A DNA stretch of 19,605 nt, from contig JAIRZU010000003.1 of the NCBI GenBank assembly GCA_031267075.1, forward strand, positions 1-19,605, given 5' to 3'. Made by a program: the position numbers and the translations under genes. Shown piece by piece: positions 1-7,777 of this stretch. Under the pieces are notes generated by a model. It saw nothing but the letters and a program-made list of their open reading frames with translations, searched no databases and had not been told where the DNA came from. The DNA is from Holosporales bacterium (lineage in GTDB: Bacteria > Pseudomonadota > Alphaproteobacteria > RUG11792). Each line of letters opens with the position of its first letter. Within the stretch, counting starts at the first letter, position 1.

Positions 1-144
1 CTAAACGACATCAGTCCCGTGATATCCGCAGCACTCGCGGCAGATGGAGGCTGGGCCAACTCCACCTTCCTACTGTACAACAATCCAGATGAACCTAACC
101 CATGGTACCCGATCCCAACACCCACCCCTGCACCAAACACCTAG
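1..144 (+). CDS. C-terminal fragment of an unrecognised protein (5' end outside the window)
   Basis: Frame 1 is open from the first base to a TAG at 142-144, giving 47 residues. The fragment is polar and contains Trp, Asn and Pro, with a proline/threonine-rich end (PIPTPTPAPNT). Such Pro-Thr tails are common at the C-termini of exported or surface proteins, but no family can be recognised. The next gene, gyrA, follows on the same strand after 126 bp and appears to have its own promoter, so this is probably a separate transcription unit. It could be a relative of the small secreted proteins at 3040 and 18182, but no convincing alignment is visible. The reading frame is only moderately certain because the fragment is short and lacks a start. 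Confidence 0.45.
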   Translation, partial: LNDISPVISAALAADGGWANSTFLLYNNPDEPNPWYPIPTPTPAPNT

Positions 145-230
145 GACACGAACCAGAAGCGCTACTATCCCCACGGTGTCGTAAGTACAGCACACACAGA
201 TCACATAATTTCACACAGGGGAGTACGTTT

Positions 231-241
231 TGTGCTACAAT
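231..241 (+). promoter_or_regulatory. Extended -10 promoter of gyrA
   Basis: TGTGC followed by TACAAT (236-241) gives a TGn extended -10 element. No good -35 hexamer lies 16-18 bp upstream, which fits an extended -10 promoter. Transcription would start near 248, leaving a leader of about 23 nt before the gyrA ATG. The same TGTG(C/G) plus -10 arrangement precedes rph, rnd and rplI. Confidence 0.5.
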
Positions 242-270
242 CTGGCATCATTTTCTAGTGGCATGATTGC

Positions 271-2931
271 ATGGGCAAGAGCGAAAACATAGTGGCGGTT
301 CCGATAGAGGAGGAGGTGCAGAACTCATACCTCGACTATGCCATGAGCGTCATAGTTTCCCGTGCATTGCCAGATGTCCGGGATGGCCTGAAGCCCGTTC
401 ATCGCAGGATCATATACGCGATGAATGAGACCGGGAACCATTATAACAAACCATACAGAAAATCTGCAAGGGTGGTCGGTGAGGTGATGGGAAAGTATCA
501 CCCTCACGGTGATGCTGCGATTTATGATACCATGGTTAGGTTGGCTCAGGATTTTAGCCTAAGGGTTCCTCTCGTTGATGGACAGGGGAACTTTGGTTCG
601 ATGGATGGAGACTCAGCCGCTGCCCCCAGATACACTGAGGCTAGGATGGCTCAGGTCGCCCATGAGCTAGTAACAGATATCGACGATGACACCGTCAACT
701 TCCGCCCGAACTATGATAGCACGATAATGGAGCCATCTGTCTTACCAGCACGGTTCCCTAACCTACTCGTGAATGGAGCAGGTGGAATTGCAGTTGGGAT
801 GGCTACATATATCCCCACTCATAACCTTGGTGAGGTCATCGATGCATGCTGTGCGATTATCGATAATCCGGAGATCACGGTTGATGAGCTGATGCAGACT
901 TGCATACCAGGCCCAGACTTCCCAACGGGTGGAATAATCATGGGGAGCTCAGGCATAAGGAACGCATTCGAAACAGGGCGTGGGTCAGTTGTTGTTAGAG
1001 CGAAAGCCAGCGTTATCAAGGATGGTGGAGATAGAGATACCATCATTGTACATGAGATTCCATACCAGGTCAACAAGGCAAAGCTCGTTGAAAAAATAGC
1101 GATGCTCGTAAAGGATAAAACCATTGAAGGCATCAGCAACCTTAGGGATGAATCGAACAAGGACGGTGTGAGGATCGTAGTCGAAATCAAGAGGGATGCC
1201 GTTGGCGAAGTCGTCTTAAATCAGCTTTTCAAATTTACGCAACTGCAGGTGAGCTTCGGCTACAACATGCTTGCTCTCGTGAAGAACAGGCCGCAGAAGC
1301 TATCCCTAAGAGAGATCATAGAGAACTTCATTGACTTCAGGCAGGAGGTGATTGTCCGCCGCAGTAAGTTCAACCTCAAGAAGTGCCGTGCAAAGGCTCA
1401 CATCTTATTGGGGTTCGCGGTTGCGATAGCGAACATAGATAGGGTCATTGAGATAATACGTGGAGCTGCCGATAGACACGAAGCGAAAGATACAATGATG
1501 GCCGAGGTGTTTAATGCGGAAAATATAAAGCCGATGCTTGCCCTCGTGGATGGAGAGACGGACTATGCAGGGGCATACAAGTTATCCAATGAGCAGGCCG
1601 ATGCGATACTCGACCTCCGGCTACACAGACTAACTGGGCTCGAACGCGATAAGATTCAGCTAGACCTGAGTGATGTTATTGACCAGATAAATGACCTCCT
1701 CTCCATCCTCGGCTCCAAGGAGAGAATCGTACAAATCATCAAGGACGAAATGCTAGCGATCAAGGAGAAGTACAACACTCCGAGGCTAACGCAGATAGAG
1801 TACTCCTTCGAGGATGTTGACGATGAGGACCTGATCCAATGTGAAGATATGGTGATCACAAACACACTCGGCGGATACATAAAGAGGGTTCCCCTTTCAA
1901 CATACAGAACTCAAAGGCGAGGAGGCCGTGGGAGGAGCGGCATGGAAACGAAGGAGGAGGATGTCGTCCAGGAGGTGATAATAGCCAACACTCATGATTC
2001 GATCTTGTTCTTCTCCTCGTTTGGCAAGGTCTACAAGATGAAGGTTTACAAGCTCCCGATTGGGTCTGCAACTTCGAAAGGGCGTGCCCTTGTGAATATG
2101 CTGTCGATTGAGGAGAATGAAAGGATCTCCACGATACTGATAGTCAGGAAAGATGAGGATCTGACTGAGAAAACACTGGTGTTTGTAACGTCCTTTGGCA
2201 ACATCAGACGCAACAAATTTGATGACTTCGCTAACATTCAATCGAATGGGAAGAAGGCGATATCACTGGATGATGGTGAGAAGCTCGTCGGGGTAGCCCT
2301 CGCTCCCAAAAATTCCGATGTGTTCATCTCAACAAAAAATGGAATCTGCAATAGGTTCGCAATCGATGATGTGAGGGTCTTTGTCGGGAGGGCATCCAAT
2401 GGCGTGAGAGGAATTAGGTTGAAGCCAGATGATGAGGTTATATCAATGGCAATCCTTGATGAGTGGGGAATCGATAGCATGGACGAGAGGGAGGAGTATT
2501 TTAAGAATGCCGAGAACCTGAGGAAGTGCGCGAGGAAGGGGAAGCTATCAGGTGGCCTGATAGTTGATAGGATGATTTCTCTCGTGCAAAATGAGAAGTT
2601 CATACTGACTGTGACGGAGCGCGGCTTCGGAAAGGTCTCGTCGATTTATGACTACAGATCGACAAGTAGGGGCACTCAGGGATTCACCAACATATCGATC
2701 ACAGAGAGGAATGGCAACCTTGTCGCCTCCTTCCCCGTAAGCCCAGACACCCACATAATGATGATAACAAACGCCGGCAGGATAATGCGGTGTTCAGTGG
2801 AGAATATAAGAGTGACACGAAGAGCATCACAGGGAGTCATTCTGTTTAGGCTCGATAGCGGTGAGGCAGTAACATCCGTCTCCGCCATCGCAGAATCAGA
2901 AGAGGAGGATGGAGAGGAGACTACTGAGTAG
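271..2931 (+). CDS. gyrA: DNA gyrase subunit A
   Basis: This is the breakage-reunion subunit of type II topoisomerase GyrA2B2, which introduces negative supercoils using ATP hydrolysed by GyrB. At 886 residues it has the family's normal length. The N-terminal winged-helix and tower region carries the catalytic tyrosine Tyr121 in APRYTEARM and the quinolone region HPHGDAAIYDT around residues 78-87. The GyrA box QRRGGRG (548-554) starts the C-terminal beta-pinwheel, whose blades contain repeated G-G/K-x-R type motifs, and an acidic tail ends the protein. The GyrA box separates it from ParC. Residue 82, equivalent to E. coli Ser83, is alanine; the Asp87 equivalent (Asp86) is kept. The start ATG has no Shine-Dalgarno sequence but lies just downstream of a likely extended -10 promoter. 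An upstream ATG at 263 is out of frame. It is probably monocistronic, since the following gene has its own strong promoter. Confidence 0.98.
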   Translation: MGKSENIVAVPIEEEVQNSYLDYAMSVIVSRALPDVRDGLKPVHRRIIYAMNETGNHYNKPYRKSARVVGEVMGKYHPHGDAAIYDTMVRLAQDFSLRVPLVDGQGNFGSMDGDSAAAPRYTEARMAQVAHELVTDIDDDTVNFRPNYDSTIMEPSVLPARFPNLLVNGAGGIAVGMATYIPTHNLGEVIDACCAIIDNPEITVDELMQTCIPGPDFPTGGIIMGSSGIRNAFETGRGSVVVRAKASVIKDGGDRDTIIVHEIPYQVNKAKLVEKIAMLVKDKTIEGISNLRDESNKDGVRIVVEIKRDAVGEVVLNQLFKFTQLQVSFGYNMLALVKNRPQKLSLREIIENFIDFRQEVIVRRSKFNLKKCRAKAHILLGFAVAIANIDRVIEIIRGAADRHEAKDTMMAEVFNAENIKPMLALVDGETDYAGAYKLSNEQADAILDLRLHRLTGLERDKIQLDLSDVIDQINDLLSILGSKERIVQIIKDEMLAIKEKYNTPRLTQIEYSFEDVDDEDLIQCEDMVITNTLGGYIKRVPLSTYRTQRRGGRGRSGMETKEEDVVQEVIIANTHDSILFFSSFGKVYKMKVYKLPIGSATSKGRALVNMLSIEENERISTILIVRKDEDLTEKTLVFVTSFGNIRRNKFDDFANIQSNGKKAISLDDGEKLVGVALAPKNSDVFISTKNGICNRFAIDDVRVFVGRASNGVRGIRLKPDDEVISMAILDEWGIDSMDEREEYFKNAENLRKCARKGKLSGGLIVDRMISLVQNEKFILTVTERGFGKVSSIYDYRSTSRGTQGFTNISITERNGNLVASFPVSPDTHIMMITNAGRIMRCSVENIRVTRRASQGVILFRLDSGEAVTSVSAIAESEEEDGEETTE

Positions 2932-2981
2932 GCTCCCCGGCATCCGCAGCAGATAATAATATCGAAACATCAATTTAGCCC

Positions 2982-3011
2982 TTGACTCCCGTTTCTGCTC
3001 TGTAGTATAAT
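2982..3011 (+). promoter_or_regulatory. Sigma-70-type promoter of the secreted-protein gene at 3040
   Basis: TTGACT (2982-2987) and a perfect TATAAT (3006-3011) are separated by 18 bp. Transcription would begin near 3018, about 22 nt before the ATG. The -35 block CTTGACTCCC is identical to the one upstream of the second secreted-protein gene at 18182. Confidence 0.75.
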
Positions 3012-3039
3012 ATGCAGTACACGTAAACACAGATGCCTA

Positions 3040-3714
3040 ATGGGAAACAAAATAAGAAAGTATTTTAAATTGATGACGGCAGTGGTAGCGATAATAGGAG
3101 CTGCACACTCCGCCAGACAGACATTTAGGCCTGAGGCGGTGTGGATCTCTAAGCTATCTCAGGTAGGGCGACAAACGCTAGTGAAAGCTACAACGCGCCT
3201 AAGACAAGTGATCTATGACGTCGCCGGTCAAAGTTTCGATGAGCCAAACCTCCTCTCCACGGCTGCACACGAACTCAATGATAGTATAACAAGAGCCGTA
3301 CAGTCAACTCACTTGACATCATTTCAGGTTGCCTGCTGCATCAATTTCCAGTTGCTCGAACCGCATGAAAGAAAACCGTTCCGGAAACTGTTTCGTGCAT
3401 GCTTACAGCATGGCTTCTATCCTGGCTTCGGTAGGCCCACACTTAGCCCAACCATCGAGCAAATCGCCGACGATCCCAATTACCTTATCGCGCTCTCTGA
3501 GAACGGTGAGTGGGTTGCAGTATGGCCTACGGCACCAGATCCTCCAGGTACGCCGCTGATGGATCGAGGACAGCTAAATCTTCCAGACGCTAGGCGGGCC
3601 CTGAATAGACTAGGAGGATATGAAGCTGTACTCACCGCCCTGCAAGCGCCCTGTGCTGCGAGCCGAGTACCGCCACCCCAACCAGGAGGCGAGAGCACAG
3701 ATGGCGATAGCTAA
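3040..3714 (+). CDS. Small secreted protein of unknown function, possible paralogue of the 18182-19129 product
   Basis: The 224-residue product begins with a Lys/Arg-rich n-region and a hydrophobic stretch (about residues 11-22, LMTAVVAIIGAA) ending in HSA, a plausible signal peptidase I site. The rest is soluble, with no membrane segment, and ends in a Pro/Gly/Ser-rich tail. I do not recognise the family. It resembles the 18182 gene product in two ways. The signal core is similar (LMTAVVA versus MLTAVMA). A central stretch also aligns loosely by eye (TAAHEL...ADDPNYLIALSENGEWV versus TAAEL...TDDTANRYSITADGEYV). There is no Shine-Dalgarno sequence before the ATG at 3040; Met12 is an alternative start but would shorten the basic n-region. 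A strong promoter lies directly upstream. The gene ends 4 bp from the stop of a minus-strand remnant. A secreted effector is possible but is only inference. Confidence 0.75.
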   Translation: MGNKIRKYFKLMTAVVAIIGAAHSARQTFRPEAVWISKLSQVGRQTLVKATTRLRQVIYDVAGQSFDEPNLLSTAAHELNDSITRAVQSTHLTSFQVACCINFQLLEPHERKPFRKLFRACLQHGFYPGFGRPTLSPTIEQIADDPNYLIALSENGEWVAVWPTAPDPPGTPLMDRGQLNLPDARRALNRLGGYEAVLTALQAPCAASRVPPPQPGGESTDGDS

Positions 3715-3718
3715 TAAG

Positions 3719-3918
3719 CTACACCATATACGTGGTCCATTCTGAAGGAGTGGGCCATGTGCCCCCTTCAACAGGGAAGCTCAGCAAGGCTTCTGATTCT
3801 GGAGAGGAAGACTCATTTAAAATTGGCCTTCCCGGTGGGGTGCTTCCTATGCATGATTGAAGAATGCTACTCCTGTAACACATAGTGCTACCGTTAAACC
3901 TACCAATTTGCTTTTCAT
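3719..3918 (-). pseudogene. Decayed lipoprotein-type gene sharing leader and ends with the 7863-9760 gene
   Basis: On the minus strand an excellent ribosome site (GGGGAGG, 5 nt from ATG at 3918) drives a 23-codon frame, beginning MKSKLVGLTVALC, that stops at 3847. Another frame, shifted relative to it, is open from an internal ATG at 3883 to a TAG at 3719-3721 and encodes 54 residues, including LQSC (lipobox-like) and LLSFPVEGGTWPTPSEW. The leader and first four codons are essentially identical to those of the large lipoprotein gene at 9760. The 3' end resembles that gene's 3' end: CATGTGCC followed by an ACAGG(A/G)AA block on the plus strand, and FPV read in the same frame. I infer a paralogue that lost its centre and acquired a frameshift. 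It could instead be a genuine 23-residue peptide gene. Confidence 0.55.
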
Positions 3919-3996
3919 GTTTTCCTCCCCTTAGAGGATAAAGATTCTATAAGTAGGTTAGCATGTGAAGGGTTAAAAAATAGTTAACGGAGAAGA
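3907..3996 (-). repeat. 90-bp leader repeat, copy A (promoter/RBS/start cassette)
   Basis: This 90-bp stretch matches 9749-9839 with no mismatch and a single 1-bp indel (GGATAAAG versus GGATATAAG on the plus strand). In both places it holds, on the minus strand, an AT-rich upstream part with an inverted GTTAA...TTAAC, a -10-like TATAGAAT, the RBS GGGGAGG and the codons Met-Lys-Ser-Lys. Similarity stops abruptly on both sides, so it looks like a copied expression cassette. Confidence 0.9.
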
Positions 3997-4115
3997 TTAT
4001 TTTTTCAGCGTATAGTTACGTGGGAGCAGCAACTAGATCCACAAGGGGTTTTCTGTGGCGAATGAGGAATTTGTTAAGATGGGTAGGACAAAACCAATGA
4101 GTTTCGTAATTAGCA

Positions 4116-4126
4116 TGTGGTACAAT
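4116..4126 (+). promoter_or_regulatory. Extended -10 promoter of rph
   Basis: TGTGG followed by TACAAT (4121-4126) forms an extended -10 element with no clear -35. The predicted start of transcription near 4133 leaves about 33-40 nt before the rph start codon. The element matches the gyrA promoter motif at 10 of 11 positions. Confidence 0.5.
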
Positions 4127-4165
4127 GCGTTGGGTTGGAAGTTTGTTACATAGCTCAGGTTTTTT

Positions 4166-4906
4166 GTGCAGATGATGAAACGGTTCCTATTACGAGGGTA
4201 TGATGAGCTGAGGCAGATATCGATAGTGCCAGGGTACTACCCGTATTCCGCTGGGTCGTGCCTCGTGACGTTTGGGAATACTCATGTTGTTTGCGCGGCT
4301 ACGATAGAAGAGAGAGTGCCGCTGTTCCTAAGGAATTCCAAAACTGGGTGGGTGTCCGCTGAGTATGGGATGCTGCCATGCTCCTGCAATGAGCGTACCG
4401 ATAGAGAGGCGGCGAAGGGGAAGCAGTCCGGCCGCACATTGGAGATTCAGCGATTGATCGGGCGGTCTCTCAGATCAGTTGTAAACCTAGCAGCACTCGG
4501 AGAACGCCAGATAAGAATCGATTGTGACGTCATACGAGCAGATGGTGGAACGAGAACTGCCAGCATAACCGGGGCATTCGTAGCCTTACACCTCGCCTGC
4601 CAAAAACTATTGCGAGACAAAGCGGTAGTGTTAAACCCAGTGAGTAAGCACGTTGTAGCCGTCTCGTGTGGGATAGTAGATAGTGCATGCCTGCTAGACC
4701 TAGATTACCGTGAAGACTCAGTTGCTGCAGTGGATTCCAACTTCGTAATGTCTGATGATGAGATTATTGAAATCCAGGTATGCGGGGAGAGACGACCATT
4801 TACGGAACTGGAATTTGGAAAGCTTCTAGAGCTAGCTAAGAAGGGAAGAGCCGAGTTGATCGATATTCAAAAGCGAGCTATCGGGGAGCAGCCTGCTCTA
4901 GGATAA
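4166..4906 (+). CDS. rph: Ribonuclease PH
   Basis: This is a phosphorolytic 3'-5' exoribonuclease that trims tRNA 3' extensions using phosphate, and is normally a homohexamer. The 246-residue length is typical. Diagnostic features are the N-terminal DELR-I-I-G pattern, GWVSAEYGMLP, the RNA/phosphate-binding GRTLEIQRLIGRSLRSV segment, and DCDVIRADGGTRTASITGA near residues 120-135. Most family members have Gln where this protein has Arg in DCDV(I/L)(R/Q)ADGG. The start is ambiguous: GTG at 4166 has AGG 6 nt upstream, while ATG codons at 4172 and 4175 would also give complete proteins. The 3' end overlaps the convergent yggU gene by 29 bp. No other genes follow on this strand, so it appears monocistronic. 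Confidence 0.96.
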   Translation: MQMMKRFLLRGYDELRQISIVPGYYPYSAGSCLVTFGNTHVVCAATIEERVPLFLRNSKTGWVSAEYGMLPCSCNERTDREAAKGKQSGRTLEIQRLIGRSLRSVVNLAALGERQIRIDCDVIRADGGTRTASITGAFVALHLACQKLLRDKAVVLNPVSKHVVAVSCGIVDSACLLDLDYREDSVAAVDSNFVMSDDEIIEIQVCGERRPFTELEFGKLLELAKKGRAELIDIQKRAIGEQPALG

Positions 4907-5258
4907 GCTTGACATTCTCAGGAATATCGCCAAGCCCGTATCGGCATATGCGTATGCGTTTTGTCCTAGACTTCTCTCCGCTTACTATGGAGATGTTTGA
5001 TTTCGCAACTTTGAACTGTTCTGATATCAGCTTAATGAGTGCGATGTTGGCCTGATTATTGGTTGGCTTCGCATGGACAGATACCCTGAACATTGCGCTT
5101 GGCTCCGGTCGGCTATGACCACTCCCCTCTCCAATCGGGAGTTGGGCACACTTGTTTTCAACGACGAGTTCCTGTATGGCTTCACGCTTCGCTCCAGGAG
5201 TTAGGTGCACACAGAACTCTATCCCATCTCCGACTTCAGTGAATGCTGTTCTTAGCAC
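4878..5258 (-). CDS. DUF167/YggU family protein (UPF0235)
   Basis: The 126-residue protein matches the small DUF167 family, whose biochemical role is unknown. The hallmark is the V-x-A-K-P-x-N-N-Q-A-N-x-A-L-I motif (about residues 61-75), followed by an I-x-I-V-S-G-x-K-S-R-x-K segment. The start is GTG at 5258, preceded by GGAGG 9 nt upstream that lies inside the end of cckA. The first 23 bp overlap cckA, so the two are almost certainly co-transcribed and translationally coupled. The 3' end overlaps rph on the other strand by 29 bp. Compared with typical members of about 100 residues it has an insertion of roughly 20 residues (about 36-56) between the first strands and the core motif. Confidence 0.88.
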   Translation of the reverse strand: MLRTAFTEVGDGIEFCVHLTPGAKREAIQELVVENKCAQLPIGEGSGHSRPEPSAMFRVSVHAKPTNNQANIALIKLISEQFKVAKSNISIVSGEKSRTKRIRICRYGLGDIPENVKLILEQAAPR

Positions 5259-7659
5259 CGCCTAGCACCTCCTTCACCTTGCATGCCAGCCCGTGGAGGG
5301 TGAATGGTTTTTGGAGGAAGTGAATTGCGGGATTGCTCCCTACGTTCATGCGGAATGTATCCTCAGAGTACCCCGATATGAATATGGTTTTCACTTTCTT
5401 ACCAATTTCGTTGATGGCCTTACACAGTGTGGGGCCGTCCATCTTCGGCATTACAACGTCCGTTATGAGTAGGTCAAAATCATGAATCTTCGCGATCTTG
5501 ATGGCCTCGTCACCGCTTGCAGCTTCAAGGACTTTATAGCCTTTATCCCTTAGGGTTCTGGTTGCGAACATCCTGACTGACTCTTCATCTTCAACTATAA
5601 GGATTGTCTCTGAGCCGCTTAGATCTCTCGAGGTTGTGTGGGCGCTGCTGGTCTGAACCTGTTCGTCTCCAGCATATCTTGGGATGTATATTTTGAAGTC
5701 CGTCCACTTACCGAGCTCGCTCTCAACTCCTATGAAGCCACCTGTTTGGTTGACGATTCCATAGACGGTAGACAGGCCGAGGCCTGTTCCGGCTCCAGAT
5801 GTCTTTCTAATGTCATCTCCCTTTCTCGAGAAAAATGGCTCAAAGATGTCGTCTATGATATCAGGAGGAATTCCACACCCTGTATCCATTACTTCAATCA
5901 GCACGTAATCTCCAGGAGTGGCAACATCGTAGACGCATTTGAAGCCTCTCTCTGCGAAGTAGTTTCTAGTCTTGATCGTTAGATTCCCACCGTTCTTCAT
6001 TGCATCTCTGGCGTTTACGACTAGGTTAATGATCACGTGCTCAAACTGGATGTTGTCGATCTTGACGTTCCAGAGGTCTCTGCCATGAACCACTTTGAAC
6101 TCTATATCAGAGCCCAGCAGCCGCTTCAGCATAGATGATAAGTCTGTTAGGAGCTCCGTGATTGAAACAACCTTAGGCTTCAAGGTTTGCTGTCTTGAGA
6201 AGGCGAGCAACTGCCTAACGAGGTGAGCCGCTCTGTTGGCATTCTGCTTGATCTGCAGTATATCACTGTATGATGGATCCTTGGATGTGTACCTCTGTAA
6301 CAGCAGATCGCAGAAGCCTATCATTGCAGTTAGTAGGTTGTTGAAGTCATGAGCGATTCCACCGGCAAGCTGCCCTATCGCCTGCATCTTCTGGGATTGT
6401 ACGAGTCTCTGTTCGAGCACCTTCTGGCCTGTTATATCAACAAACTGCACCAGCAGAAACTTCCCTCCATCATCCGACTGCTTCGCGTAATCCATCTGGC
6501 TAATGTACCCCATCGCGACAATGTCATTTGATGCGAACTTCACCTCCATCGACAGTGACTTCTCTGGTAAGGAGGAAGCTCTCTTTAGGCAGTCTGCAAC
6601 GCTATAATCAGAACTGCTAGAGCTGACGAAGTCGGTTATGTTGGTACCTGGCCCGATCACCTTCCCATTATCTATAACGACCTTATCCTGGATTATCGCG
6701 GCGAATGCAGGATTCATAATATGGATCTCGCCACTGACGTTAACTACGATTGCCGGGATGTTAGCACAGGAGAATGTGGTTTGAGTGAGTGAGGGGGCAC
6801 TGCCTTCATCGCTTTCACGTTCATCCACTTTATAGACTATCCATGGCTTATACCCAGATAGCGACGAAGCCCTCTCTACCACAGCATTGAATGCCTTGGA
6901 GAATCTTGGCTTCACTGTTACATGTGCCCTCTTAGTTGGCTCTGATGTGTAATCTATCCCATCCATGAAATCGCCTATTAGCGTATCTATGATTCTGTCC
7001 TTGCTCGAATTCACCATGTTCGTAAATGTGGTATTGGCACCAATTATCTTGCCGGAGTTACTGAGGTAGAAGATCCCGAACGGGAGCTTATCTATGAAGC
7101 TCTCAAGTCTCTCGCAGCGGTGAGCTGTCCTCTCGCCTTCATCCAGATATTTGGAGATATCGCTCATCGTTACTACCGATACGCTTTCACCAACCAACGA
7201 GTCTTCAGCCTCGACGATATCATTCGTAACGATCCATCTTTTAAACTGATTCTGAAGACCGGAGCCAGAGCCGGCTAGTAACGCACTACTCGCTCTCCTC
7301 GCCTCAAAGAACCTACAGAAACTCTTAAACTCCCCGGATGCGGTAGCCCTGCCGATAACGTTCCGCAGGAACTCCTTCTTCGTAGTATACCCGTTTGGGT
7401 GCGTCGTGTAAATAACATTCCAATCTTCATTGAACGCGACAATCTCATGAGCCTTCGAGACGGACTTCGAAACAGTCCTCGCGACATCGAGGTAGTACTC
7501 CGCCGTCTTCAGCTTGCGGTGCAGGCTACGATATGCTACAATGGTGATTAGCAGTGCGATAGCCAGTGCTGCTACGAGGAGGACGCACGGTCTGCACCAC
7601 TCGCAGTTGGAAATAAGCTCGGATACCGCCTTAGGAAACCAGTCAACAATTTTCCACAC
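5236..7659 (-). CDS. cckA: CckA-type hybrid sensor histidine kinase
   Basis: This is a membrane hybrid kinase of the alphaproteobacterial cell-cycle phosphorelay; in Caulobacter CckA phosphorylates ChpT, which passes phosphate to CtrA and CpdR. The 807 residues contain one clear N-terminal membrane segment (about 25-43). Two PAS-like regions follow (about 190-290 and 298-410). The HisKA domain carries the H-box GQLAGGIAHDFNNLL with phospho-acceptor His437, and the HATPase domain has an N-box near Asn549, DTGCGIP (592-598) and GAGTGLGLS (622-630). A receiver domain (about 685-800) has Glu690/Asp691, phospho-acceptor Asp734, Ser762 and Lys784. All catalytic residues are present. The start is GTG at 7659; no in-frame ATG is available upstream. 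A TATACAAT -10 lies about 50 bp before it. It overlaps yggU downstream. The cckA promoter now lies next to the tRNA-Thr repeat bordering the lipoprotein block. Partner genes chpT and ctrA are not in the window. Confidence 0.93.
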   Translation of the reverse strand: MWKIVDWFPKAVSELISNCEWCRPCVLLVAALAIALLITIVAYRSLHRKLKTAEYYLDVARTVSKSVSKAHEIVAFNEDWNVIYTTHPNGYTTKKEFLRNVIGRATASGEFKSFCRFFEARRASSALLAGSGSGLQNQFKRWIVTNDIVEAEDSLVGESVSVVTMSDISKYLDEGERTAHRCERLESFIDKLPFGIFYLSNSGKIIGANTTFTNMVNSSKDRIIDTLIGDFMDGIDYTSEPTKRAHVTVKPRFSKAFNAVVERASSLSGYKPWIVYKVDERESDEGSAPSLTQTTFSCANIPAIVVNVSGEIHIMNPAFAAIIQDKVVIDNGKVIGPGTNITDFVSSSSSDYSVADCLKRASSLPEKSLSMEVKFASNDIVAMGYISQMDYAKQSDDGGKFLLVQFVDITGQKVLEQRLVQSQKMQAIGQLAGGIAHDFNNLLTAMIGFCDLLLQRYTSKDPSYSDILQIKQNANRAAHLVRQLLAFSRQQTLKPKVVSITELLTDLSSMLKRLLGSDIEFKVVHGRDLWNVKIDNIQFEHVIINLVVNARDAMKNGGNLTIKTRNYFAERGFKCVYDVATPGDYVLIEVMDTGCGIPPDIIDDIFEPFFSRKGDDIRKTSGAGTGLGLSTVYGIVNQTGGFIGVESELGKWTDFKIYIPRYAGDEQVQTSSAHTTSRDLSGSETILIVEDEESVRMFATRTLRDKGYKVLEAASGDEAIKIAKIHDFDLLITDVVMPKMDGPTLCKAINEIGKKVKTIFISGYSEDTFRMNVGSNPAIHFLQKPFTLHGLACKVKEVLGGAKNSIH

Positions 7660-7705
7660 ATCAACCCACGATTTTCTTGAGGATCCACGATCGCCACACC
7701 ATAAG

Positions 7706-7713
7706 ATTGTATA
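7706..7713 (-). promoter_or_regulatory. Probable -10 element of cckA
   Basis: TATACAAT on the minus strand lies 46 bp before the GTG of cckA. The -35 region is poor and would fall in or beside the duplicated tRNA-flank sequence (7726-7749), so arrival of the repeat may have altered this promoter. Confidence 0.45.
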
Positions 7714-7725
7714 ATCAAACGCGAC

Positions 7726-7777
7726 GATTTCCTACACAAATTCAAGAGGTGGTGCCGCAGGAGGGAATCGAACCCTC
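7726..7777 (-). repeat. Duplicated 3' end of tRNA-Thr with its downstream flank (left copy)
   Basis: These 52 bp are identical to 9840-9891. They contain 24 bp downstream of the tRNA, the CCA, the discriminator, the 3' acceptor strand and most of the T arm. Similarity continues weakly beyond 7777: a 6-bp deletion between CCT repeats, then CTCCCTTATCA versus CTCCCTTACCA. No complete tRNA can form here. Together with the right copy it brackets the lipoprotein gene, in the manner of attachment-site duplication at a tRNA 3' end. Confidence 0.9.

Noticed and set aside
263..270. Upstream ATG at 263 as the gyrA start
   Set aside because: It is not in frame with gyrA.
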